The position numbers were made by a program, and so were the translations under genes. Shown here in pieces: positions 41,631-48,140 of a stretch of 48,140 nucleotides of DNA. Every line of letters starts with the position of its first letter. Within the stretch, counting starts at the first letter, position 1. The notes beneath the pieces are model-generated. The model worked only from the letters and a program-made list of their open reading frames with translations, was not told where the DNA came from and made no database searches. This DNA is from an uncultured Cytophagaceae bacterium (GTDB lineage: Bacteria; Bacteroidota; Bacteroidia; Cytophagales; Spirosomataceae), in NCBI GenBank assembly GCA_903907745.1, contig CAIVPF010000157.1, positions 1 to 48,140 on the forward strand, in the 5' to 3' direction.

Positions 41631-43585
41631 TAATTTCCGGATTTGTATACGGCGCTTCCTTTGGAAAGAAAATCGACAAAATGATCAATGTTCGCATCAA
41701 AGGAAACCGGCTCGACCATCGGGCTTACATCCTTGCGAGGATCTAGGAGGATGTAATGCGGTTGGGCATTTGAATTGAACTGTGCGATTTGAAAATCTAA
41801 ATTCTGATCACCAAGGCTTTGTTTCATTTGCCCGTCCACCTTGGAAGTATACCATGCGGATTCAGGTAATTCGGTTTTGTCATCACAATATAAAGCCACG
41901 ACGACATAGTCATTTTTCAATTTCGTTAAAACACGGGGATCCGACCAGACGTATTCTTCCATTTTGCGGCAATTGACACACCCGTGGCCCGTAAAATCAA
42001 TGAACAGCGGTTTGCCCACTTTCAGGGCATAGGCCTTGGCTTCTTGAAAATCAAAAAAGCCTTGGAGTCCCAAGGGAAGCGTTAAAAATTCGCTGTATTT
42101 CGCTTTATTTGGTGCTTCGGAGGTGGTAGCATTGCTAGTATTTCCTTTGAAATCCTGGGAACTCATGGGGGGTAACCAACCGGAAAGTCCCTTCAAAGGC
42201 GCACCAAACATCCCTGGGATTAAATAGAGGACGAAGGCCAACATAGCCGTGGCAAACAAGGTTCTCGGGATCGATAATTTCCCAGACGGGCCATCATGCG
42301 GCAAGGAAATTTTACCAAATAAATACAAAGTCAAGGACGTGAAAATGGCAATCCAAATGGCTAAAAATATTTCTCGGTCAAGCAAATGCCAATGATAGAC
42401 CTGATCGGCCACACTTAAAAACTTGAAAGCAAGGGCGATTTCCAAAAAGCCCAAAACGACCTTCACTTCGTTCATCCAGTTTCCTGATTTAGGTAATTTC
42501 TGCATAAAGCCAGGGAATATCGCAAAAAGCGTAAACGGAATGGCGAAAGCCAATGAAAAGCCTAACATTCCGATGATCGGCTTAATAAAAGCGCCTTGGG
42601 AAGCCGCGATTAAAATCGAACCTGCGAGCGGACCGGTACATGAAAAAGAGACCAAGACAAGGGTGAAAGCCATGAAAAACACACCGATTAAACCGCCTTT
42701 GTCTGATTTGGCATCAACTGAGTTTACTAAATTAGAGGGTAATACGATTTCAAATGCGCCTAAAAAAGAAATTCCAAAAACAATGAAAATAGCGAAAAAC
42801 AAAAGGTTTGGAATCCAGTGGGTGCTTAAGAAATTCGCAAAACTGGCGCCTGCAAAAAAGGCTAATAGCGTACCAAAAAACACATAAATCAAAACGATGA
42901 AGGCACCGTAAAGAAAGGCTAATTTTTTACCTCCCTTTTGTTTGGTAAAAAAACTGACCGTCATGGGGATGAGCGGATATACGCAAGGAGTGAGCAAAGC
43001 GATGAGTCCGGCGCCCATGGCGATCCAGAAAAAGCTCCAAAGGGACTCTTGGGGAGGGGCGATTAAGGACGCCTCAAGATTTTTTTTTTTTGGTTCCTCG
43101 ACCTGGGAGGAAGCTGTACCGGCAGCTTGAATGACAAAAGGTCCTTTGATCGGAACGCAGAGGCCACTTTCATTGGAACAGGTTTGCGCATCGTAGGTTC
43201 CGTCGATTTTCCAAGTGGCGGATGTAATTTTGATGGATTGACGAAACTCAGCCTGCTCGGTAAAATAGGTGTAGGTTCCGTTCCAAATCTCTTTATCTTC
43301 TTTTGAATGGGGATTGATGGCTTTTAAAGGTCCGTCTACTTGCACGCCAAGTCCTTCTTTGATTTTAATGGTGGTGACCACGGGTCCTAATTCTTTATCA
43401 AAATCGGAGGAATAGAGGTACCAACCTTTATCGATTTTAACTTTAAAAATGATTTCCGCTGATTGTCCGACGGTCGGGCTGGCAGGTTCCAAAGTCCAAG
43501 ACCATGTAGCCGGGGTGATTTTTTGGGAAAAGCTCAAAAAGCTTGCACCCAATAAGGCAAATAATAGAAATAAGCGGAATTTCAT
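41630..43585 (-). CDS. dsbD: Thiol:disulfide interchange protein DsbD
   Basis: A 651-residue protein that carries electrons from cytoplasmic thioredoxin to the periplasm. Signal peptide (1-20), then an N-terminal Ig-like alpha domain (about 22-160) with the Cys pair Cys136 and Cys143. Eight membrane helices follow with Cys201 (LLTPCVYPLIPM) and Cys316 (VSFSCTGP). A C-terminal thioredoxin-like gamma domain carries Cys536 and Cys539 (GHGCVNC). All three redox cysteine pairs are preserved. It could supply reductant for cytochrome c maturation, of which ccmB-F are in this window. A -7 box (TAATTTTG) lies about 23 bases upstream. Confidence 0.93.
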   Translation of the reverse strand: MKFRLFLLFALLGASFLSFSQKITPATWSWTLEPASPTVGQSAEIIFKVKIDKGWYLYSSDFDKELGPVVTTIKIKEGLGVQVDGPLKAINPHSKEDKEIWNGTYTYFTEQAEFRQSIKITSATWKIDGTYDAQTCSNESGLCVPIKGPFVIQAAGTASSQVEEPKKKNLEASLIAPPQESLWSFFWIAMGAGLIALLTPCVYPLIPMTVSFFTKQKGGKKLAFLYGAFIVLIYVFFGTLLAFFAGASFANFLSTHWIPNLLFFAIFIVFGISFLGAFEIVLPSNLVNSVDAKSDKGGLIGVFFMAFTLVLVSFSCTGPLAGSILIAASQGAFIKPIIGMLGFSLAFAIPFTLFAIFPGFMQKLPKSGNWMNEVKVVLGFLEIALAFKFLSVADQVYHWHLLDREIFLAIWIAIFTSLTLYLFGKISLPHDGPSGKLSIPRTLFATAMLAFVLYLIPGMFGAPLKGLSGWLPPMSSQDFKGNTSNATTSEAPNKAKYSEFLTLPLGLQGFFDFQEAKAYALKVGKPLFIDFTGHGCVNCRKMEEYVWSDPRVLTKLKNDYVVVALYCDDKTELPESAWYTSKVDGQMKQSLGDQNLDFQIAQFNSNAQPHYILLDPRKDVSPMVEPVSFDANIDHFVDFLSKGSAVYKSGN

Positions 43586-43607
43586 AGGTACTTATTTTTG
43601 ATTGCCC

Positions 43608-43615
43608 CAAAATTA
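43608..43615 (-). promoter_or_regulatory. Promoter -7 box of dsbD
   Basis: TAATTTTG on the minus strand matches TAnnTTTG, 22 bases before the dsbD start. No convincing -33 box is seen. Confidence 0.42.
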
Positions 43616-43737
43616 AGAAAAATTAGCATAACCTAACGTGATATTTGTCGACTAAATCGCCCAAATTCTCTTTTCTATTCGGATTAAAAATCGTAATTTT
43701 AGGCTCTTAAAAACGAAATCCTACATATCATTTATTC

Positions 43738-45030
43738 ATGGCTGCTAGCACTTTCCCAACCCAGCGAGATACCGAAATTTTTTCATTAATTGATCAGGAG
43801 GCTCACCGACAAGAATTCGGGATCGAGTTAATTGCTTCTGAGAACTTTACATCGCCACAGGTGATGGAGGCTCAAGGCAGTGTGTTGACCAATAAATATG
43901 CGGAAGGATTACCTGGGAAGCGTTATTATGGGGGTTGTGAGGTTGTGGATGAGGTAGAAACGCTTGCTATTGAGCGTGCGAAACAATTGTTCGGTGCTGT
44001 GTGGGCGAATGTGCAACCGCATTCCGGTGCGCAAGCGAATGCTGCGGTATTTTTATCATTTTTAAATCCGGGCGATAAAATTTTAGGTTTTGATTTGTCT
44101 CATGGAGGCCATTTGTCACATGGTTCACCGGTCAATTTTTCGGGAAAATATTTTCAAGCCTTTTTTTACGGAGTAGAAAAAGAGACTGGTTTGATTGATT
44201 GGGATAAGGTAGAGGCGACGGCTTTGAAAGAAAAACCACGCTTGATTATTTGTGGGGCATCTGCTTATTCGAGGGATTGGGATTATGCGCGTTTACGAGC
44301 GATTTCGGATCAAGTGGGTGCAATTTTATTAGCGGATATTTCACATCCATCGGCATTGATTGCGAAGGGATTGTTGAATAATCCGATGTCACACTGTCAC
44401 ATTGTGACAACCACGACGCATAAAACGCTTCGTGGACCGCGGGGTGGTTTGATTATGATGGGTAATGATTTTGAGAATCCTTTTGGTTTTAAGACGATGA
44501 AGGGGGAATTGAAATTGATGTCGGCCTGTTTAGACGGAGCGGTATTTCCGGGTACGCAGGGTGGTCCTTTGGAGCATGTGATTGCGGCGAAGGCGATTGC
44601 GTTTGGGGAGGCCTTAACGCCGACTTTTGAGGCCTATGCAAAACAAGTTCAGGTGAATGCGCAAGCGATGGCGAAGGCATTTTTGGCGAAAGGATATGAT
44701 ATTATTTCGGGGGGGACGGACAACCATTTGATGTTGATCGATTTGCGTCCGAAAGGTTTGAGTGGGAAATTAGCGGAGAATACGCTGATTCAGGCGGATA
44801 TTACCATTAATAAGAACATGGTTCCATTTGATGATAAATCGCCATTTGTGACCTCGGGGATGCGAGTAGGAACGGCGGCGATGACGACGAGAGGTTTAAA
44901 GGAATCGGATATGGCCCAAATTGTGGATATGGTGGATAAGGCTTTGATGCATCATGATAATGAGGCGGTATTAAAACAAATTAAAGGAGATGTGAATGCG
45001 TGGGTAAAACAATTCCCGCTTTATTTATAA
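43738..45030 (+). CDS. glyA: Serine hydroxymethyltransferase
   Basis: A 430-residue pyridoxal-phosphate enzyme that interconverts serine and glycine and makes methylene-tetrahydrofolate. The PLP Lys229 lies in the signature [14 protein letters not shown]. Also seen are [10 protein letters not shown], the SHGGHLSHG motif and GTAAMTTRG near the C-terminus. The length is typical. It starts a tight run with tatC 9 bases downstream and then an ABC-F gene. This is a common order of unrelated housekeeping genes. Confidence 0.97.
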   Translation: MAASTFPTQRDTEIFSLIDQEAHRQEFGIELIASENFTSPQVMEAQGSVLTNKYAEGLPGKRYYGGCEVVDEVETLAIERAKQLFGAVWANVQPHSGAQANAAVFLSFLNPGDKILGFDLSHGGHLSHGSPVNFSGKYFQAFFYGVEKETGLIDWDKVEATALKEKPRLIICGASAYSRDWDYARLRAISDQVGAILLADISHPSALIAKGLLNNPMSHCHIVTTTTHKTLRGPRGGLIMMGNDFENPFGFKTMKGELKLMSACLDGAVFPGTQGGPLEHVIAAKAIAFGEALTPTFEAYAKQVQVNAQAMAKAFLAKGYDIISGGTDNHLMLIDLRPKGLSGKLAENTLIQADITINKNMVPFDDKSPFVTSGMRVGTAAMTTRGLKESDMAQIVDMVDKALMHHDNEAVLKQIKGDVNAWVKQFPLYL

Positions 45031-45039
45031 AAGAAAAAA

Positions 45040-45903
45040 ATGGCAATGGATCAAGAATGGGAAGATAATTACGAGGAAGAAGAGGACAAAGACGGTACTG
45101 AAATGTCGTTTTTAGATCATTTGGAGGAATTGCGCTGGCATATCCTGCGGTCCATGGCGTCTGTTTTGGTTTTTACGATTGCGGCTTGGATATTCCGAAA
45201 TGAGATTTTTGGGATCATCATTATGGGGCCGACGAAGGTCGATTTTGCCACGAATGTTGTGTTATGTCGTTTAGCTGAAATCACGGGTTTCACTAGTCTT
45301 TGTATGCAGCAGGCTGATTTCATCTTACAAAGCAGGGAGGTTTCGGGTCAATTTATGATGGCGATGACGCAATCGGTCATCGTGGGATTAATGTTTGCTT
45401 TCCCTTATGCATTTTATGAAATATGGCGTTTTATTAGACCGGGTTTAAAAAATAAGGAATTGAAGGCGGCGCGAGGGGCTGTTTTTTGGGTTTCCCTCTT
45501 ATTTTTTATTGGTGTTTCGTTTGGCTACTTTGTGGTGGCGCCGATGGCCATTAATTTCTTGGCGAATTTCAAATTGGATGCGACAATTCAAAATCAATTT
45601 GATATCAATGATTATATTTCGTTGTTGTCCATGTTAACCCTTGCGTGCGGGCTAACGTTCCAGTTGCCTATGGTGGCCTTTGTGCTATCGCAAGTGGGCA
45701 TATTGACGCCTTCATTCATGCGGGAATATCGGAAGCATGCGATGATTGTGATTTTGGTTGTGGCAGCGATTATTACGCCATCGCCGGACATCATTTCCCA
45801 GCTGCTCGTTGCATTCCCCTTGTTGGGACTGTATGAAATCTCCATTTGGGTTTCAGGAAGAGTTTTGCGCCGTAAAATGAGAGAAGAAGCTCTCGAAAAC
45901 TAA
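45040..45903 (+). CDS. tatC: Twin-arginine translocase subunit TatC
   Basis: A 287-residue membrane protein with six helices. The first residues are a very acidic extension (MAMDQEWEDNYEEEEDKDG), followed by the TatC signature MSFLDHLEELRWHI and FPYAFYEIWRFIRPGL. C-terminal helices include ITPSPDIISQ. TatC recognises twin-arginine signal peptides. tatA/B genes are not in the window. Located 9 bases after glyA and 3 bases before the ABC-F gene. Confidence 0.95.
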   Translation: MAMDQEWEDNYEEEEDKDGTEMSFLDHLEELRWHILRSMASVLVFTIAAWIFRNEIFGIIIMGPTKVDFATNVVLCRLAEITGFTSLCMQQADFILQSREVSGQFMMAMTQSVIVGLMFAFPYAFYEIWRFIRPGLKNKELKAARGAVFWVSLLFFIGVSFGYFVVAPMAINFLANFKLDATIQNQFDINDYISLLSMLTLACGLTFQLPMVAFVLSQVGILTPSFMREYRKHAMIVILVVAAIITPSPDIISQLLVAFPLLGLYEISIWVSGRVLRRKMREEALEN

Positions 45904-45906
45904 GCT

Positions 45907-47775
45907 ATGAATTATTTATCGGCAGAAAATATTTCTCGAAATATCGGGGAACGCTGGGTCTTTAAAAGCCTATTCTTTGGTCTTCAAAAAGGGGAAAAAG
46001 TGGCTCTGATAGGGAAAAATGGGACGGGGAAAACCACGCTCATGGAAACCTTGATGGGGATGCAAAGTCCGGACGAGGGGAAAATTTCGATTCGAAAAGG
46101 AATTCGTGTCGGATATTTGCCCCAAAACCCCATTTTTTCAGAAAACGAAGAAGTTTTAAACTATTTATTCTCGGATGATTTGCCTTCTGCGATGGCCATT
46201 AAAGCCTATGAAAAGGCGATGATTTCGGGGGATGCAAAGGAATTGGAAGATTCTTTTGCGCTGATGGAAGCACATAATGCATGGGATTACGAGGCGCGGG
46301 CGAAACAAATTATTACCCGGCTTGGGATTCCAGATGGCGATCAAAAGGTTTCGACGCTTTCGGGTGGGCAGAAAAAGCGGCTTTCATTGGCTAAATTGTT
46401 GATCGAAAGTCCAGATATTATGATTTTGGATGAGCCTACAAACCATTTGGATATCGAGACCATCGAGTGGCTTGAGGGGATTTTGTCTGGGCCGAATGTG
46501 ACTGTGCTTGTTGTGTCCCACGACCGTTATTTCTTAGATAAGATTTGTACCAAAATGTTTGAACTATCGCAGGGGTCCTTGTACACCTATGATGGAAATT
46601 ACGCTTATTTTTTAGAGAAAAAAGCGGAGCGTGAAGCATCGGAAGCGAGTAGTATTTCGAAGGCGAAGAACTTGTACCGTAAGGAATTGGAATGGATGCG
46701 TAAGCAGCCAAAGGCCCGAGGAACTAAGGCGCAGTATCGGATAGATGCCTTTGCGGAGACAGAGGAAATGGCGCATCGCAAACCCGATGATTCGAAATTG
46801 GAATTAGCGATTCAGATGTCGCGTTTGGGAAATAAAATCATTGAGATTAATGGCTTGAAGAAAGCTTGGGGGGATAAAAAAATCATCAATGATTTTACGT
46901 ATACCTTTAAGAAAAAAGATCGTATCGGGATTGTGGGGAAAAATGGGGCTGGTAAAACGACCTTTCTGCAATTGCTCACGGGATTAGAAAAACCAGATGC
47001 GGGAACGATTGATCCGGGGGAGACTTTGGTCGTGGGTTATTATACTCAAATTCCCTTTGATTTTAAACCTGAACAGCGGGTGATTGATACGATCACGGAA
47101 ATTGCAGAAGTGATTCCCTATGGTAAAAATGAGTCTTTAAGTCCGAGCCAATTTTTGAGTAAGTTTTTGTTCCCGACGGCGCAGCAATATACGCCGGTGG
47201 CCAAATTATCGGGCGGAGAAAAAAAACGTTTGCAACTCATGCGGGTGCTCGTGAAAAATCCGAATTTTTTGATTTTGGATGAGCCAACGAATGATTTGGA
47301 TTTAGATACGCTCCAATTGCTTGAAGATTTTTTAAGTGATTTTCAGGGTTGTCTTTTGCTTGTTTCCCATGATCGCTATTTCATGGATAATTTAGTGGAC
47401 CAATTAATCCTTGTGGAGGGCGAAGGCGAAGTGCGGTTCTTTAATGGTAATTATACGGATTATCGGATTTCTTTAGAAAATCAAACAGATACAGCGCCTG
47501 CGGCTAAAGTCAATCCGGTAAAGGCACCGAGTACGGTGGCTTCACCGCAGCTTACTAAGGGCCCGAAACTAAGCTTTAAGGAGCAAAAGGAATTTGAGGA
47601 ATTGGAGGCTAAAATGGCTCATCTAGAATCTGAAAAAACTGGATTGATGGAGCAATTGAATGCGGGTTCGGAAGATTTCCAGGTGCTTACACGCTTGGCT
47701 CAGGAAATTGAGGTGATAAAAAATTCGTTGGAGGAGATGGAATTGAGGTGGTTGGAGTTGTCGGAAAGAGCCTAA
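45907..47775 (+). CDS. ABC-F family ATPase
   Basis: A 622-residue protein with two ABC modules and no membrane domain. The first has Walker A GKNGTGKTT, signature LSGGQKKRLSLAK and Walker B IMILDEPTNHLD. The second has GKNGAGKTT, LSGGEKKRLQLMR and FLILDEPTNDLD. A linker of helices with many Lys/Arg and Glu residues lies between, and a coiled-coil-like C-terminus from about 555. This is the Uup/ABC-F layout, which acts on ribosomes. The last gene before the non-coding repeat array. Confidence 0.93.
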   Translation: MNYLSAENISRNIGERWVFKSLFFGLQKGEKVALIGKNGTGKTTLMETLMGMQSPDEGKISIRKGIRVGYLPQNPIFSENEEVLNYLFSDDLPSAMAIKAYEKAMISGDAKELEDSFALMEAHNAWDYEARAKQIITRLGIPDGDQKVSTLSGGQKKRLSLAKLLIESPDIMILDEPTNHLDIETIEWLEGILSGPNVTVLVVSHDRYFLDKICTKMFELSQGSLYTYDGNYAYFLEKKAEREASEASSISKAKNLYRKELEWMRKQPKARGTKAQYRIDAFAETEEMAHRKPDDSKLELAIQMSRLGNKIIEINGLKKAWGDKKIINDFTYTFKKKDRIGIVGKNGAGKTTFLQLLTGLEKPDAGTIDPGETLVVGYYTQIPFDFKPEQRVIDTITEIAEVIPYGKNESLSPSQFLSKFLFPTAQQYTPVAKLSGGEKKRLQLMRVLVKNPNFLILDEPTNDLDLDTLQLLEDFLSDFQGCLLLVSHDRYFMDNLVDQLILVEGEGEVRFFNGNYTDYRISLENQTDTAPAAKVNPVKAPSTVASPQLTKGPKLSFKEQKEFEELEAKMAHLESEKTGLMEQLNAGSEDFQVLTRLAQEIEVIKNSLEEMELRWLELSERA

Positions 47776-47793
47776 TTGGTTTGCCAAAGGGTT

Positions 47794-47890
47794 GGTTTGC
47801 CAAAGGCACTTTGGCAATCCTAGGCCGCAGGCCTTCAAAAATCACATTACAAGATAAAGCTAATAATAGAAGAAGGATCGTCAAAGGAGC
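47794..47890. repeat. Hairpin repeat unit 1
   Basis: 97 bases. TTGCCAAAG (47797-47805) pairs with CTTTGGCAA (47809-47817), GCA loop. AGGCC (47822-47826) pairs with GGCCT (47830-47834), GCA loop. A less structured tail ends in GGATCGTCAAAG. A partial copy of the unit start precedes it at 47778-47790. Confidence 0.85.
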
Positions 47891-48039
47891 GGTTTGCCAA
47901 AGGCACTTTGGCAATCCTAGGCCGCAGGCCTTCAAAAATCACAAACAAGATAAAGCTAATGATGGGAGAAGGATCGCCAAAGTTTCACATTGGCGAACCG
48001 GGCGCTAGCCAAAAAAGGGAAAAGGATCGCCAAAGGGGC
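47891..48039. repeat. Hairpin repeat unit 2 with extra hairpin
   Basis: Same core as unit 1, then a small difference in the tail (a shorter TTA/AAA stretch). It continues into GGATCGCCAAAGTTTCACA, where CGCCAA (47975-47980) pairs with TTGGCG (47990-47995), followed by about 40 more bases before unit 3. Confidence 0.8.
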
Positions 48040-48140
48040 GGTTTGCCAAAGGCACTTTGGCAATCCTAGGCCGCAGGCCTTCAAAAATCACATTACAAGA
48101 TAAAGCTAATAATGGGAGAAGGATCGCCAAAGTTTCACAT
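48040..48140. repeat. Hairpin repeat unit 3, cut by the window end
   Basis: Same core as units 1 and 2. Its last bases match the GGATCGCCAAAGTTTCACA start of the extra hairpin found in unit 2, so the array probably continues beyond the window. Confidence 0.8.

Larger units (their letters stand above)
47776..48140. repeat. Array of hairpin-forming direct repeats
   Basis: About 365 bases without a supported gene. A core of about 52 bases occurs three times in direct orientation, at 47794, 47891 and 48040, plus a truncated start at 47778-47790. Units 1 and 2 are 97 bases apart. Units 2 and 3 are 149 bases apart, with an extra hairpin and spacer between them. Each core holds two hairpins with a GCA loop. 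The array continues past the window edge. It falls at the end of the ABC-F gene, so it is not part of a coding sequence. Confidence 0.9.

Noticed and set aside
42423-42887. Plus-strand frame of 154 residues inside dsbD
   Set aside because: It is antisense to a membrane domain, Lys/Pro-rich, and has no start signal or homology pattern.
47687-48008. Open frames on both strands across the terminal repeats, with a peptide segment that recurs (KACGLGLPK)
   Set aside because: They are translations of the hairpin repeats. They have no start context, and the same peptide repeats only because the DNA repeats.
47776-48140. CRISPR array
   Set aside because: The repeat is about 52 bases with hairpins, the spacings differ (97 and 149), and the sequence between copies is itself repeated.
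47776-48140. Integron attC array
   Set aside because: No integrase and no cassettes between repeats were seen. The hairpin arms do not show the attC core pattern.

Overview
The window looks like part of a chromosome of a Bacteroidota bacterium, most likely of the order Cytophagales. The reasons are a TonB-dependent receptor with a carboxypeptidase-like N-terminal domain, LytS/LytTR and DUF3089 proteins, a BatD-like protein, short leaders with few Shine-Dalgarno sequences, and promoters of the Bacteroidota type (TTTG, about 19 bases, TAnnTTTG). The genus cannot be fixed from the sequence alone. Gene density is high, spacing is tight, and nearly all genes are housekeeping or conserved accessory genes. 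I see no prophage, insertion sequence, CRISPR array or rRNA.

Layout. 1-6066 (minus): start of a membrane Fe-S oxidoreductase, uvrA, and a large TonB-dependent receptor. 6278-8389 (plus): a DUF3089 lipoprotein hydrolase and mannose-1-phosphate guanylyltransferase. 8369-10602 (minus): a CarH-type B12 photoreceptor regulator, a CruF-like carotenoid gene and a NYN-domain protein, followed by a structured non-coding stretch and tRNA-His. 10903-16166 (minus): superoxide dismutase, tadA, aroC, a BatD-like protein and two outer-membrane beta-barrel proteins. 16332-24346: a PhyH-type dioxygenase, ruvX, a YcxB-like protein, a phosphoribosyltransferase, aroE, a DedA protein, phosphosulfolactate synthase, DUF2147, a hotdog thioesterase and feoAB. 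24530-30585 (plus): cytochrome c maturation genes ccmB-C-D-E-F, a small membrane protein and a CorC/HlyC-type protein. 30569-32139 (minus): isochorismate synthase and a hotdog thioesterase, probably for menaquinone. 32187-36485: a histidine phosphatase, a LytS/LytTR two-component pair, an AI-2E family transporter and an orphan OmpR-type regulator. 36526-41139 (plus): a GHL10 glycosidase-like protein, a PaaE-like reductase, an M3 peptidase and a small lipoprotein. 41184-43585 (minus): a small-multidrug-export-like protein and DsbD. 43738-47775 (plus): glyA, tatC and an ABC-F ATPase. The window ends in a non-coding array of hairpin repeats.

Links between genes. aroE and aroC feed chorismate, and the isochorismate synthase draws on it for menaquinone. 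The ccm genes together with DsbD suggest respiratory cytochromes c. The CarH-type regulator next to a carotenoid gene suggests light-controlled pigment synthesis. Superoxide dismutase, BatD-like, uvrA and carotenoids fit an aerobic, light-exposed life.

The items most worth a second look are the terminal hairpin-repeat array, the double-hairpin element at 10626-10681, the complete B12-binding signature in the CarH-like regulator, the CXXXY-type CcmE in a ccm cluster lacking ccmA, the orphan phosphosulfolactate synthase, and a recurrent GTAAATTGC element just upstream of four genes.
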